This document shows, piece by piece, positions 16,321-26,761 of a DNA stretch of 64,000 nucleotides (its first letter is position 1; every line of letters starts with the position of its first letter). The DNA lies in the NCBI RefSeq assembly GCF_002259585.1, contig NZ_MWWS01000002.1, forward strand, positions 124,001-188,000. Direction: 5' to 3'. A model generated the notes under the pieces. It was not told the DNA's origin, made no database searches, and was given only the letters and a program-made list of their open reading frames with translations. Source of the DNA: Bombiscardovia coagulans (GTDB lineage: Bacteria; Actinomycetota; Actinomycetes; Actinomycetales; Bifidobacteriaceae). The position numbers were made by a program, and so were the translations under genes.

Positions 16321-17718
16321 TTAGTCTTCTTCCTGCGATTGTTTAGAGGAATCAGAATGCGCAATTTCATCAGCGACAGCTGCTGCAGCTGAAGCAGCTT
16401 GTACACTCTCTGACTCTTCCACTGCTTCGGCCTCATCTTGACCTAAGAAGTTAGAGAGATCTAGAACATTGCCATCGGTATCTTTAAAGGTGACAGCCCT
16501 CATACCTGCCAGCATACCTTTAGAACGACCTACCTCTTGTACAGCAGAGCCTAGTTGACCATTCTGGACGATTGCGTTAATAAACGCCGATGGATCCATT
16601 CCGTACTGCTGAGCAATTGATGCCAAGAAGTTAGTAACATCAATTTGAGATACCTCAACCTGCATCTTCTCAGCAAGAGCGTCTAAGACCATTTGGTCTC
16701 TCAACTCTTTCTCTACATTTTTCTCGATTTCAGATTTTTCGTCGTCGGTTGCGGCTTCAGAACCCTTATTGGCATTTTTTAACTGGTCCTCAACCATGGA
16801 ACTCTTAACACCCTTGGGAACTGGAATATCAATTCCTTCTTGCAGCTTAGCAATAAAAGCATCACGAGCATCTGTAGCTTGGCGACCTTCAGCATCCCGT
16901 TCGCATTGTTTGCGCACGTCAGATTTCAACTCTTCAAGTGTGTCGAATTCGGAGGCTTCCTGAGCAAAGTCATCATCAAGATCAGGTAGTTCTTCCGCTT
17001 TTACTGAGTTAACTTTTACTTTAATCTGAGCTTTTTCACCTGCATGTTCGCCAGCTTCTAAAGTACCTTCGAAGGTAGTTTCTTCGCCTGAAGACAGACC
17101 GTCCAGAGCTTCATCCAACCCATCCAACATAGTTTGAGAACCGAGCTCGTAGGAAACACCTTGCTGGGAGTCAACACTCTCTCCATCAATAACAGCTTCC
17201 AGGTCAATAGAAGCGAAATCTCCAGTCTGAGCCGGACGGTCAATTGAAACAAGAGTTCCGAATCGCTGGCGTAGGTTATCCAAGCGCTTATTTACATCTT
17301 CATCAGTAACTTCTGGCTTAGCCACCTCAATTTCCATACCTTCGATATCAGGTAGGTCGAACTGGGGGCGCACCTCTACTTCAGCAGTAAACTTTAGCTT
17401 CGTATCACCTTTGGATGACTCAGGGATATCCTTGATGTCAATTTGTGGCTGTGCCATAGCATGCAGCTCTTTTTCAGCAAGAGCCTTGGAATACAGATCT
17501 GGCACTCCAGAGTTGACTGCCTCACCAGCTACAGTCGAGAAACCGATACGCTGGTCGATGATTTTCCCAGGTACGTGTCCCTTACGGAAACCAGGTACAT
17601 TCACCTGTTTACCAATTTCTTTACGAGCCTCATCTAAATAAGGCTCGAATTCGTCATTGTCGACAGTAATGGTAAGCCTTACTTTGGTAGGCTCAAGATT
17701 CCTAACGCTGATTTTCAC
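16321..17718 (-). CDS. tig: Trigger factor (ribosome-associated chaperone and peptidyl-prolyl isomerase)
   Basis: Binds at the ribosome exit tunnel and shields nascent chains. The ribosome-binding signature region GFRKGHVPGKIIDQRIG is near residue 45, followed by an FKBP-type domain (about 150-240, TGDFASIDLEAVIDG onward) and a helical C-terminal domain. The C-terminus from about 430 is acidic and Ala/Ser/Gln-rich, as is common in actinobacteria. GTG 17718 is chosen because GGAG lies six bases before it; the TTG at 17730 is inside that site. Its position upstream of clpP1 matches the usual tig-clpP order. Confidence 0.95.
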   Translation of the reverse strand: MKISVRNLEPTKVRLTITVDNDEFEPYLDEARKEIGKQVNVPGFRKGHVPGKIIDQRIGFSTVAGEAVNSGVPDLYSKALAEKELHAMAQPQIDIKDIPESSKGDTKLKFTAEVEVRPQFDLPDIEGMEIEVAKPEVTDEDVNKRLDNLRQRFGTLVSIDRPAQTGDFASIDLEAVIDGESVDSQQGVSYELGSQTMLDGLDEALDGLSSGEETTFEGTLEAGEHAGEKAQIKVKVNSVKAEELPDLDDDFAQEASEFDTLEELKSDVRKQCERDAEGRQATDARDAFIAKLQEGIDIPVPKGVKSSMVEDQLKNANKGSEAATDDEKSEIEKNVEKELRDQMVLDALAEKMQVEVSQIDVTNFLASIAQQYGMDPSAFINAIVQNGQLGSAVQEVGRSKGMLAGMRAVTFKDTDGNVLDLSNFLGQDEAEAVEESESVQAASAAAAVADEIAHSDSSKQSQEED

Positions 17719-17788
17719 GCTGCGCTCCAATTCATCACAACCGTTTGGTCTGCCGGTCTTTGCAAGTTTTCTGCTAACTCAGCAACCT

Positions 17789-19081
17789 TTACATCATAGC
17801 TCGACTTACGGACTCACTCACCAGCGAAACTTGCCAAGGACGAGCATGTTCCTCGAGCAGAAAAGCTTCCACATCCCTTTCATGCGGCTCATCAGTCCAG
17901 CATAAGTCTCTCAGGTACTGAGGCTTGATAATGACGTCTGTTGGCATACTATAGGTTTGCCCAATTGCTGCTACTGCTTCACGTACCGCACATAAGCGCG
18001 CATACCTATCAGGGTGGCGCTTCCATATTTTCATAGAACGAGGTCCTTTACCCTCTTCACTGTGATCAGGTTGCCGCTCAGGCGGCCTTGGCAACTCATC
18101 TTCATCCAGGTGTAAGGCTTCAACGATAACTTGCTTCCAGACAGATGGTTTAACATTTCGTTGAATGGGTGCATACCGAGCAAACATCTTGTCCTGCTCA
18201 CCACCGTTATGCATGTGTACCCGTTCGTTGAGACAACGGATAGAACGAAATTCTCTGCCGTTGCGTGGCTTTAAACGAGCTGCCTCAATAATTGAGCTGT
18301 CTGCTAACAGTAAGCTGGGGGCAATGTCATATTCCCTTGCCAGAAGATCACGTTTGATCCATAAGGCCCGAGCGACGGCCAAACCTACACGGTCATTTCT
18401 CAAGGAGGTTATATGGGAAATGTGCCTCCAAGGTTGAGGACCTGGCTCTCTTCGTGCACCACCCACCTTCATAAGCCACTCAAACTCTTGATCAGCCCAT
18501 TCTTCCTTACCCTGATGGCGCAGGTCCTCACGCATGGCATCTTCTAATTCGATAAGTAATTCCACATCTAAGGCTGCATAATTACGCCAGTCCCTAGGAA
18601 GGGGACGGTATGACCAATCAGCCGCAGAATGTTCCTTAGCTAGGGTGATGTCTAAATAATGCTCCGTTACAGCAGACAAACTCACGTGCCGCAAACCTAA
18701 CATGCGAGCAGCCAGTTCAGTATCGAACAGCGCTTTTGGTTGCAAACCTAAGTCTAGAAAACCAGGAAGATCCTGCCTGCTGTCGTGAATAATCCATGTA
18801 GCAGATCCAATAGCAGTATTGAAAGAACTCCAAGAACCACCTTGTTGACGTATTGCTACCGGATCAACCAAAGCTATACCGGCTCCTGACCGCTTAAACT
18901 GAACCAAATAGTCCTGCTGTCCATACCGAAAGCCAGAAGCCCTTTCAGCATCAGCTGCTATGGGGCCTTCAGATTGAGCGTACTCACAACAAAACGATTG
19001 AAAGCTGGATATAGTATCGATTACCGGGGGAACCCCTCCCCCTGGTTCTGCTAGGAGCTTTGGTTTGTGGTCCTGAGCCAA
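17789..19081 (-). CDS. Ribonuclease D-like 3'-5' exonuclease with HRDC domain
   Basis: A 430-residue DEDD-family exonuclease, expected to trim tRNA or other small RNAs. The acidic motifs are visible: AADAERASGFRYG near residue 42 (Asp and Glu), IHDSRQDLPGFLDLGL near 97, and NYAALDVELLIEL near 169. An HRDC domain follows (about 210-290, WIKRDLLAREYDIAPSLLL), then an extra helical C-terminal third as seen in actinobacterial RNase D. It stands alone on the minus strand upstream of tig; 70 bases separate them. Confidence 0.88.
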   Translation of the reverse strand: MAQDHKPKLLAEPGGGVPPVIDTISSFQSFCCEYAQSEGPIAADAERASGFRYGQQDYLVQFKRSGAGIALVDPVAIRQQGGSWSSFNTAIGSATWIIHDSRQDLPGFLDLGLQPKALFDTELAARMLGLRHVSLSAVTEHYLDITLAKEHSAADWSYRPLPRDWRNYAALDVELLIELEDAMREDLRHQGKEEWADQEFEWLMKVGGARREPGPQPWRHISHITSLRNDRVGLAVARALWIKRDLLAREYDIAPSLLLADSSIIEAARLKPRNGREFRSIRCLNERVHMHNGGEQDKMFARYAPIQRNVKPSVWKQVIVEALHLDEDELPRPPERQPDHSEEGKGPRSMKIWKRHPDRYARLCAVREAVAAIGQTYSMPTDVIIKPQYLRDLCWTDEPHERDVEAFLLEEHARPWQVSLVSESVSRAMM

Positions 19082-19152
19082 CTGCCTACCCGCCTCTTTT
19101 CTCTTGAAGGACTAGCTACAACACATAAGCTTAGCTCACACGATAAAAGAAA

Positions 19153-20034
19153 CTAATATACCACAAAGCCATGCGACTCCAATTGGCCTTTAACTCTTGC
19201 TTGCAAGGCATGTGAAGGCCCCTTCTTATCCTCAAGTGGATAGGGAATGCGCATCTCATGCCACTTGGGCCTACCTAATTGGTGGAAGGGCAAAACATCG
19301 ATATGCTCTATAGCTTCTTTGAACTGTTCACATACTCGTGCTACATTCTCAACATTCTCTTCAGAATCTGTCAATCCTGGAACTAAAACAAAACGAACCC
19401 AAATTTTTGATCCCGCAGCTGCTAAACGCTTACCAAATTCAATGGTGGGCGCCAGTGTGCCTCCTGTGACTGCCTTATATGTTTGCTCATCACCAGCTTT
19501 TATATCTAACAAACACAAGTCAATATCTCGTATCATCTCATCCGTATAGCTCTTATTCAAAAAGCCTGATGTATCTAAGCAGGTGTGTATGCCCATTGTT
19601 TTTGCAGCTTTGAACACGCGGGACACAAAGGCGGCTTGCATCATTGACTCGCCACCAGAAAAAGTAATTCCTCCACCTGTCGCTGTAAAAAGATCCTCAT
19701 ACCTGGCAACTTTGTCAATCATAGCCTGCAGATAGACGGGCTTACCGTCTCGCATCTTCCATGTATCAGGATTTTGGCAATACTGGCAACGTAAGGGACA
19801 ACCGCTCATAAACACTGTCATTCGGGTACCTGGACCGTCCACAGAAGTATTAATGTCCCACGAATGAACGAATCCAATATCACCAGTTCGCAAGGCTTCA
19901 ATGCGGTCACGTCTATCTAATCCAATAGGAGATTCAAAACCAGATAAGCCTCCCATTAACGTTCGGCTCTGATAAACCTTCGACTCTTTCAACATATGTG
20001 GCTTAGTCGTATGGAATTGAGTAGCTGCAGTCAT
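19153..20034 (-). CDS. pflA: Pyruvate formate-lyase activating enzyme (radical SAM)
   Basis: Installs the glycyl radical in PflB under anaerobic conditions. The radical SAM cluster motif CPLRCQYC (C-x3-C-x2-C) is near residue 81, followed by GGGITFSGGE near 122 (SAM contact). ATG 20034 is chosen because GGGGAGG lies six bases upstream; an open frame runs on to 20124 through the hairpin after pflB and is not expected to be translated. The N-terminus has about 40 extra residues before the core GFVHSWDINTSVDGPG. It lies downstream of pflB on the same strand, split from it by a hairpin. Confidence 0.96.
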   Translation of the reverse strand: MTAATQFHTTKPHMLKESKVYQSRTLMGGLSGFESPIGLDRRDRIEALRTGDIGFVHSWDINTSVDGPGTRMTVFMSGCPLRCQYCQNPDTWKMRDGKPVYLQAMIDKVARYEDLFTATGGGITFSGGESMMQAAFVSRVFKAAKTMGIHTCLDTSGFLNKSYTDEMIRDIDLCLLDIKAGDEQTYKAVTGGTLAPTIEFGKRLAAAGSKIWVRFVLVPGLTDSEENVENVARVCEQFKEAIEHIDVLPFHQLGRPKWHEMRIPYPLEDKKGPSHALQARVKGQLESHGFVVY

Positions 20035-20084
20035 CAGCTGCCTCCCCGCAACGCAAAAGTAATAATATAAGCAAACGATAACGA

Positions 20085-20112
20085 AAGGGGCGGAGCTGCT
20101 GCCCCGCCCCTT
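20085..20112 (-). terminator. GC-rich hairpin between pflB and pflA
   Basis: AAGGGGCGG (20085-20093) pairs perfectly with CCGCCCCTT (20104-20112) over a ten-base loop. On the minus strand it is followed by TCGTTATCGTTT. It probably attenuates read-through from the highly expressed pflB into pflA. A second, AT-richer repeat (TCAAGTT 20121-20127, AACTTGA 20153-20159) precedes it right after the pflB stop. Confidence 0.65.
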
Positions 20113-20166
20113 CTGCTTGTTCAAGTTAAGTCAGCGCAACTACGAAGTACTCAACTTGAAAATTGA

Positions 20167-22545
20167 TCAGTCACTCACAGCACCCTGATGGAAAGTACGT
20201 GAAATGACATCTAGCTGTTGCTCACGAGTCAGCTTGACGAAGTTGACAGCATAGCCAGAAACACGAACTGTGAGATGAGGATACCTATCAGGATGCTCAA
20301 CAGCATCTTCCAGTTGTTCCTTACGCAAGACGTTGATGTTAGCGTGATACAGTCCATGACCATTTCCGGAGTCAAGAATTCCGACCAAATTCTTAACGCG
20401 CTCTTCCTCATCACGGCCTAACCCGGCAGGAGTAATAGTGTTCGTGAGTGAAATACCATCAAGAGCATCATCGTAATCGATCTTACCTACCGAGAACATC
20501 GATGGAAGCATACCATGAGCATCCATACCGTTCTCCGGGTTTGCACCTGGCGCATATGGAGTTCCCTTCTTATGACCAGACGGGAAAGACCCAGTATTGT
20601 GACCGTACTCTACGTTTGAGGTAATGGTCAGGATGGACTGAGTAGGAACAGCGCCACGGTACACGGGAAGGCGCTTGATTTGTCCCATAACCGTCGAAAC
20701 TGCCCACTTCGCTATGTCGTCAGCACGATCGTCATCATTACCGTAAACAGGGAACTCGCCGATTGTCTTGTAGTTGACAACTAGGTCATCATCAGCATTT
20801 TCCACATATTCCGGAGTACCTTTAGCATCTTTGTTATAAATCGGGTAGACTTTGGCGTATTTGATTGCGCTCAGAGAATCTGCTGCAATAGATAAACCAG
20901 ACATACCACAACCGAGTGTACGGTACACTTCTTTATCGTGTAGAGCCATCTCAATGGACTCATATGCATACTTATCGTGCATATAGTGAATGATATTTAG
21001 AGCCTCAATATAGGTCTCTGACAGCCATTCAAGAGCCTTCTCGTAGTTGTTCTTAACTTTCTCGAAGTCCAAGGTGCCATCAACCTCAGGCTGAATAGGT
21101 TCAATAATTCCCTTGTCAATCACCTGCATGCCGGTCATCTCGTCGCGACCACCATTAATGGCATAGAGAAGCGCCTTAGCAGAGTTAACACGAGCTCCGA
21201 AGAACTGCATCTGCTTGCCTACACGCATAGGAGAAACACAGCAAGCAATTGCTGCATCGTCGCCCCAATGTGCGCGGATATCCTTATCGGACTCATATTG
21301 AATAGCAGATGTATCAATGGAGATTTTAGCGCAGAAACGCTTGTATCCGACAGGTAACTTCGGATCCCAAAAAATAGTAATATTTGGTTCAGGTCCAGGT
21401 CCCAGATGATCAAGTGTTAATGTCGCAAGCAAGCGGAAGGAAGTCTTAGTCACTAACGGACGACCATCATCACTGAAACCAGCATCAGACCATGTAGCCC
21501 AATAAGGATCACCGGAGAAAATATTGTCGTAATCTTTGGTACGCAAGAAACGAACGATGCGTAATTTCATGACAATGTTGTCAATTATTTCTTGAGCATC
21601 GGTCTCGTCAATCAATCCTGCTGCCATATCTCGTTCAAAATAGATATCAAAGAAAGCAGAAAGACGACCAATTGACATAGCCGCACCATCTTGACTCTTT
21701 ACAGATGCCAAATAAGCCATATAGGTCCACTGGACAGCTTCCTTAGCTGTCTGAGCAGGACGGGACAAATCCAAACCGTATTCATTACCAAGGATGAGAA
21801 GCTGCTTGAGAGCCTTAATCTGTTCTGAATGCTCTTCACGGAAGCGAATCCAGTGCTCAATCTCCTCTTCAGTGAAATCATTACGGTAGGGTATTGAGTC
21901 CTTGTCAGCCTTTTTCCGTGCAATCAGTTCATTGACGCCATATAGGGCTACTCGACGATAGTCTCCGATGATACGTCCACGACCATACGCATCTGGCAGA
22001 CCGGTAAGAATCTTATTATGACGGGCTATCTTAATTCTGTGAGTGTATACATCAAAGACACCGTCGTTATGAGTCTTCCGGTACCGAGTAAAGATTTTCT
22101 TAACTTCTGGATCTGGTTCTTTACCAGCTTCCAGCAGAGCCTGCTCTACTACACGCCAACCACCGTTTGGCATCATAGCGCGCTTACACGGAACATCAGT
22201 TTGCAAACCGACAACTACATTGTCCTGAGTGTCTTCAGCCGACTTACCATCAATGTAACCTGCCGGGAAAGCATCAATGCCAGCTGGAGTATGAGTGTCA
22301 ACATCATAAACACGCTGCTTGCGCTCCACAGCTAAGAAATTATCGTCAAGATATTTCCAGAGGAACTTAGTCTTGTCCGTCGCAGGTTTAAGGAAGGACT
22401 CATCTCCAGTGTATGGAGTGTAGTTCTCCTGGATAAAACTGCGCACGTCTATGTTGTTCTTCCAGTCTTCACCTTTGAAACCCTGCCAAGCCTTTGCTTG
22501 GAGCTCCTCGGGAGAGACCACCGTCGGTGTCTCAACTGCTGTCAT
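20167..22545 (-). CDS. pflB: Formate C-acetyltransferase (pyruvate formate-lyase)
   Basis: Cleaves pyruvate with CoA to acetyl-CoA and formate, the anaerobic branch that gives extra ATP as acetate. The 792-residue protein has the paired active-site cysteines in [14 protein letters not shown] (near 420) and the glycyl radical loop [17 protein letters not shown] close to the C-terminus. ATG 22545 sits five bases after AAGGAG; the GTG two codons earlier lies within the ribosome-binding site. It is followed by pflA, its activase. Confidence 0.97.
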   Translation of the reverse strand: MTAVETPTVVSPEELQAKAWQGFKGEDWKNNIDVRSFIQENYTPYTGDESFLKPATDKTKFLWKYLDDNFLAVERKQRVYDVDTHTPAGIDAFPAGYIDGKSAEDTQDNVVVGLQTDVPCKRAMMPNGGWRVVEQALLEAGKEPDPEVKKIFTRYRKTHNDGVFDVYTHRIKIARHNKILTGLPDAYGRGRIIGDYRRVALYGVNELIARKKADKDSIPYRNDFTEEEIEHWIRFREEHSEQIKALKQLLILGNEYGLDLSRPAQTAKEAVQWTYMAYLASVKSQDGAAMSIGRLSAFFDIYFERDMAAGLIDETDAQEIIDNIVMKLRIVRFLRTKDYDNIFSGDPYWATWSDAGFSDDGRPLVTKTSFRLLATLTLDHLGPGPEPNITIFWDPKLPVGYKRFCAKISIDTSAIQYESDKDIRAHWGDDAAIACCVSPMRVGKQMQFFGARVNSAKALLYAINGGRDEMTGMQVIDKGIIEPIQPEVDGTLDFEKVKNNYEKALEWLSETYIEALNIIHYMHDKYAYESIEMALHDKEVYRTLGCGMSGLSIAADSLSAIKYAKVYPIYNKDAKGTPEYVENADDDLVVNYKTIGEFPVYGNDDDRADDIAKWAVSTVMGQIKRLPVYRGAVPTQSILTITSNVEYGHNTGSFPSGHKKGTPYAPGANPENGMDAHGMLPSMFSVGKIDYDDALDGISLTNTITPAGLGRDEEERVKNLVGILDSGNGHGLYHANINVLRKEQLEDAVEHPDRYPHLTVRVSGYAVNFVKLTREQQLDVISRTFHQGAVSD

Positions 22546-22699
22546 TGTCACTCCTTATTGAATTATTAGTTGCGCTTCATCACGCTTGTGCACCTTGGTT
22601 TCATTATAAGATAATTGCTCTCCATAAACCCCCTTTAGAAAACATGATATTAGTCACAGTATACAAAATACTATTGCATCTACCGTGTCCAATTATGTA

Positions 22700-22915
22700 T
22701 TATTTTTCCGATTCCTCTGGCAGAGGGTTCCATGCACTTTTCCATTTTTTATTTTCTTCTTCCCAAGCTTTATTGCGTTGTGCTGCTATTTTCCATGCCG
22801 CAAGAGCCTCCTGTTCACTGGCATACGGTCCCATTCTCTGATCAAGAGGCGAAAGTTTACCATGTTCTGCCCGCCCCGTCGTCATATTGAAGTACCACTC
22901 TTCAGGCTCAGACAT
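22700..22915 (-). CDS. Small SPOR-like actinobacterial protein
   Basis: A 71-residue protein with the pattern EEWYFNMTTGRAEHGKLSP then RMGPYASEQEALAAWKIAAQRNKAWEEE. The WYFN and GPY-S-EA-AW spacing matches a family of short actinobacterial proteins sometimes labelled SPOR-domain or, wrongly, methionine aminopeptidase. Its function is not known to me. ATG 22915 has AAGGTG upstream; the open frame extends further but without a ribosome-binding site. It is transcribed after nadE, with 78 bases between. Confidence 0.75.
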   Translation of the reverse strand: MSEPEEWYFNMTTGRAEHGKLSPLDQRMGPYASEQEALAAWKIAAQRNKAWEEENKKWKSAWNPLPEESEK

Positions 22916-22993
22916 CCGTGCACCTTTCTCGACAAGGACTGCGCTCCATGACACTAACAATTTCATGATTGCAGCATTTCAAAAGTCCAGAAG

Positions 22994-24697
22994 TTACTCT
23001 GCAAAGACATTAGTAATCGGTAGACGACGATCTCGCCCAAATGCTAATGCAGTAACTTTAGGACCTATCGGGTATTGACGACGTTTCCATTCAGCTCGAT
23101 CTACCAAATTCATGACAGTATCGATAGTGCCAACGTCAAAACCGTCAGCCAAAAGGTCAGCTCTTCCATGGGCTTTTTCTATGTATGCGTCCAGCACCTG
23201 ATCTAACAGAGCATAGTCTGGCAAAGAATCAGAATCCTTCTGCCCTTCACGTAATTCAGCTGACGGAGCTTTAGTGATGGAAGAAAGAGGAATAGGTTCG
23301 CGCTCACCTACAGCTTTAGCCTGAGCATTGCGCCAACGTGACAACTGCCAGACACGAGTCTTAAGAAGATCCTTAATGGGAGCATATCCACCCACGGCAT
23401 CACCATAAATTGTAGAATATCCGCATGCCAATTCGGATTTATTCCCGGTTGCTAGAGCCAGGAAACCCTTCGCATTTGAGTACGCCATAACAATGACACC
23501 TCGAATGCGAGCCTGCAAATTCTCAGCAGCCACCCCTTCGAGGTGAAGCTGCTGTTGGAAGGCTTCGAAAAGATGCTCAATAGGTTCTACAACATATTGA
23601 GCCCCAATGCGCTGAGCTAAGTCAGCAGCATCATCCTTTGAACCGTCAGAGGAAAACATACTAGGCATAGAAATTCCGAGTACATTCTCACCACCGCACG
23701 CATCGGCAGCCATTGTAGCCACTAGAGCTGAGTCAATACCACCAGACAGCCCCAAGCACACACCTCTGAAATGGTTCTTAGACATGTAGTCTTTCAAACC
23801 AAGCACGCATGCTTGATAAGCTGCTTCATCACTAGGTAGTTGAGGTGGTCTAACCTTGCTTGCCGAAAGCCGAGTGTGCTCCTCGGTACCATTGGCAGGT
23901 AATGTCCAGAAGCTTACATCTTCCACAAACTGTGGTGAGCAATGCAGCAATTGCCCTTCCCTACTGGTCACAAAAGAACCACCATCAAAAATGAGATCAT
24001 CTTGGCCACCGACTTGATTGACATACAGTAGTGGAGCTGCAACTTCTTGAGCTCGTCGCTGAGCCAACTCAATTCGAGTGTGGCCTTTCCCCTCTTCATA
24101 GGGTGATCCGTTGATAGTCAGAAGGAGATCAATGTTTCGTGAAAGCAACTCCTGAACTGGACCACCATCCTGCCAAATGTCCTCACATATAGTGACGCCG
24201 ATTCTTTGCCCTCGGATATTCAAGACCACTGAACGCTGTCCTGGTGAGAAAATACGGAACTCGTCAAAAACTCCGTAGTTAGGAAGAAAATGCTTGTCGT
24301 AAGCGGCCCAGACCTGCGCCTTATGAAGTACCACCATCCTATTTCGGGGCAAATCCTGTTCGTGATCAGTACCTACAGTCCCCACGACAACAAACAATTC
24401 CCCTAGACCCTCGTCACTGATTTGCTTTGCCAACGCATTGGCTTTATCCCAGGCTGCAGCACGAAAAGTAGCACGAAAGGCCAGATCTTCAATTGGATAC
24501 CCAGTCAACGTCATTTCAGGAAATACCACTACATGCGCGCCCTCCTGGGCAGCTCTGCGTGTGTAATCTAGAACCTTATTACCATTACCTTCTAAGTCAC
24601 CTACACAGGTATCTATCTGAGCCAATGCAAACTTAAGATCTTGTTTTTCCTCAGACAGCCCATACTCAACATGTTCGTATTCCTGCGTTCTTTCCAT
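22994..24697 (-). CDS. nadE: Glutamine-dependent NAD(+) synthetase
   Basis: Amidates nicotinic acid adenine dinucleotide to NAD, using glutamine. The N-terminal nitrilase-like glutaminase has its Glu-Lys-Cys triad in VVFPEMTLTGYP (near residue 58), YDKHFLPNYG (near 133) and GVTICEDIW (near 169). The C-terminal ATP pyrophosphatase begins at VCLGLSGGIDSALVATMA (near 315), the SGGxDS loop. The 567-residue length fits the two-domain form. It acts after NadD, encoded near 3 kb. Confidence 0.96.
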   Translation of the reverse strand: MERTQEYEHVEYGLSEEKQDLKFALAQIDTCVGDLEGNGNKVLDYTRRAAQEGAHVVVFPEMTLTGYPIEDLAFRATFRAAAWDKANALAKQISDEGLGELFVVVGTVGTDHEQDLPRNRMVVLHKAQVWAAYDKHFLPNYGVFDEFRIFSPGQRSVVLNIRGQRIGVTICEDIWQDGGPVQELLSRNIDLLLTINGSPYEEGKGHTRIELAQRRAQEVAAPLLYVNQVGGQDDLIFDGGSFVTSREGQLLHCSPQFVEDVSFWTLPANGTEEHTRLSASKVRPPQLPSDEAAYQACVLGLKDYMSKNHFRGVCLGLSGGIDSALVATMAADACGGENVLGISMPSMFSSDGSKDDAADLAQRIGAQYVVEPIEHLFEAFQQQLHLEGVAAENLQARIRGVIVMAYSNAKGFLALATGNKSELACGYSTIYGDAVGGYAPIKDLLKTRVWQLSRWRNAQAKAVGEREPIPLSSITKAPSAELREGQKDSDSLPDYALLDQVLDAYIEKAHGRADLLADGFDVGTIDTVMNLVDRAEWKRRQYPIGPKVTALAFGRDRRLPITNVFAE

Positions 24698-24791
24698 GGT
24701 ATAAGCCTACCTGAAATCCTACCCAAGAACGTGTCCTTCAACGTAGCCTCAAGGCGGGTTATCACTGCTCGTTCCAGCACATACAAGAATG

Positions 24792-24827
24792 GCCTAGGCA
24801 GTATGTACGGTATCCACCCAGGCCAAT
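24792..24827 (-). terminator. Hairpin after the MFS gene
   Basis: TGGCCTAGG (24792-24800) and CCCAGGCCA (24819-24827) can form a nine-pair stem with one G-T pair, 18 bases downstream of the MFS stop on the minus strand. On the minus strand it is followed by TTCTTGT. Loop of 18 bases. Moderate support. Confidence 0.5.
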
Positions 24828-24844
24828 CACTATAGCAGTAAAAC

Positions 24845-26527
24845 CTACTGTTCAGACTTATGAGCGGTTGCTACTTTTTCTGAGGCAATTCGCACTTTAA
24901 TAGATGCTAATAACGCAAGCAGAAGCATTATGCAAGCGAATGCCAAGGCAAGCTGACCAGCCTGCACAAAGCCTGAAGTAAGGGCATCAGTGACCTGAGG
25001 ACCTAGAACACCAAGTTGTCCATGTGTCCCTTGCGCACGCATACCTGAAATCATGTTTCCTGCTGAAGACTTTACTCCAGCAATCAACCCGTTAATCAGT
25101 TGCTCAGGTAATCCTTGAACAGCAGACAGCTTGTCTGGGAGGGTAACACCTACAGCTACAGAGAGAGCAGTTCCTGAAACAGCAGCCCCTAATGCCGTTC
25201 CCAATTGACGTATGGTTGATTGGGTAGCCGAACCCTCACCAGATTGTGCAATAGGCACTCCAGAGAGCACAAGACTGGTTAACTGCGCAGAAGCAAATCC
25301 TAGACCCAAACCGTACATTACCAACGCAACCATCAACGGCCACAGTGGCAGGGATGGATTCATTAAAGTGATCGCAATCAGTACACCACCGATCTCTAAT
25401 AGCAAGCCAAGCTGGACTGTACCTCCTGCGCCTAATTTTGCAGAGACAAAACGAGCTAAACCACCAGAGACTATGGAGCCCAACGCAAGAACTGCAATAA
25501 CACCACCGGCTTGCAAGGTATTAAGAGAACGAGCATTTATGAGATACAGAGGCAAAATAAAAATAACAATGAACTCTCCGGCATTAATGATCGCTGCAGT
25601 AAAGTTACCCCAACCAAACGTTGATATTTTGAAGAGCGTCACATCAAGCATCACAAGGTGTCCCGAACGTTTACGATGCAATTCCACAACTACAAAACCT
25701 GCAAGTAGGAGCATTCCCAGCAGTAGGCAGACCGGAATAATTGAGATTGGCGCTAATTGCGACCAAGTCAGCGAGCCAATAGTAAAGTTTGTGGCCGGAT
25801 GCCACCAACCGTAGGTCTCACCCTCGATGAGACCAAAAACAACGAATGCCGAACCGAACGCAGACAAGAGAATGCCCCCTGTATCAGACAGCAGACCTAG
25901 ACCACTACTTGCACCCGACCCTTGGGCTTTGCTCTCAGGTACAAATGGGAAAGAGAAGAAGAAAACAATGGCTCCCAATGGTAAGTTCACCAAAAAAATC
26001 CAGCGCCAACCGATGGTCTGAGTAAATAGACCACCCAACAATGGACCGATAGCTGCGGCAGAGGACATCACTGCTCCCCAAACACCGAAAGCTGCTGCAC
26101 GGTATTTGCCACGGAAGTTAGCAGATACTGAGGAAAGCGTTGATGGCATCACCAGAGCGCCACCAACACCCTGAACAACTCGCGCCAGTAGGAGCATACT
26201 TCCTGTATGAGAAGATGCAGCCAACACTGAGCCCGCCACGAAAATAACCGTACCAATTTGCAAGAGTCTCTTACGCCCATACATGTCACCAAGTCGACCG
26301 GAAGGCAGGAGAAGAGCCGCAAGAACAATGCTATATAAGGCAGTAATCCACTGGGCATCAGTAAGGTTGATGTGGATTGCATCAATAATAGCTGGAATTG
26401 AAACATTAACAATAGATGAATCCAAGACAATCATGGCTAAGCCTAAAGCCAAGACCCATAGGGCCTTCCACGGTGGTTTCGGCTCACCAGTAGCTATACC
26501 AGTCTTGCTGTCAGTTTTATGATTCAT
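24845..26527 (-). CDS. DHA2-family MFS multidrug efflux transporter (EmrB/QacA type)
   Basis: A proton-driven exporter of 560 residues with about 14 membrane helices. Motif A is GRLGDMYGRKRLL (near residue 77), and the sequence VLDSSIVNVSIPAI in the first helix is typical of the DHA2 group (motif D1). GPLLGG near 162 corresponds to motif C. GGGAGGGG precedes the ATG. It diverges from a TetR-type regulator, with inverted repeats between them, a common layout for inducible drug pumps. The substrates cannot be read from sequence. Confidence 0.93.
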   Translation of the reverse strand: MNHKTDSKTGIATGEPKPPWKALWVLALGLAMIVLDSSIVNVSIPAIIDAIHINLTDAQWITALYSIVLAALLLPSGRLGDMYGRKRLLQIGTVIFVAGSVLAASSHTGSMLLLARVVQGVGGALVMPSTLSSVSANFRGKYRAAAFGVWGAVMSSAAAIGPLLGGLFTQTIGWRWIFLVNLPLGAIVFFFSFPFVPESKAQGSGASSGLGLLSDTGGILLSAFGSAFVVFGLIEGETYGWWHPATNFTIGSLTWSQLAPISIIPVCLLLGMLLLAGFVVVELHRKRSGHLVMLDVTLFKISTFGWGNFTAAIINAGEFIVIFILPLYLINARSLNTLQAGGVIAVLALGSIVSGGLARFVSAKLGAGGTVQLGLLLEIGGVLIAITLMNPSLPLWPLMVALVMYGLGLGFASAQLTSLVLSGVPIAQSGEGSATQSTIRQLGTALGAAVSGTALSVAVGVTLPDKLSAVQGLPEQLINGLIAGVKSSAGNMISGMRAQGTHGQLGVLGPQVTDALTSGFVQAGQLALAFACIMLLLALLASIKVRIASEKVATAHKSEQ

Positions 26528-26592
26528 GACTTGCCCCTCCCTAGAGTTGCCGAACTTTAAGGCTGTACAACCCCCAAGCTAATGCACAAACT

Positions 26593-26618
26593 CAAGTTCG
26601 CGACAACTTGTCTCGAAC
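26593..26618. promoter_or_regulatory. Candidate TetR operator between the MFS pump and its regulator
   Basis: CAAGTT-CGCGAC-AACTTG (26593-26610) is an 18-bp inverted repeat, overlapped by a second one, GTTCG (26596-26600) with CGAAC (26614-26618). A further repeat TCGTT-TCT-AACGA lies at 26672-26684. The site is about 70 bases before the MFS start and 150 before the TetR start. Confidence 0.4.
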
Positions 26619-26761
26619 ATTTACGACTATACGACTTCCCCACCCCAATACGCAATAGCATTACAGCAATCTCGTTTCTAACGAAACTCCCCACGTAACG
26701 GGCATAGACAAACATACAATACAAGAATGAACTCCATACCCAAGATCACAGAAGGTGATTA

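Noticed and set aside
19082-19152. AGCTAAGCTT region as a terminator after rnd
   Set aside because: Short imperfect stem and no T-run.
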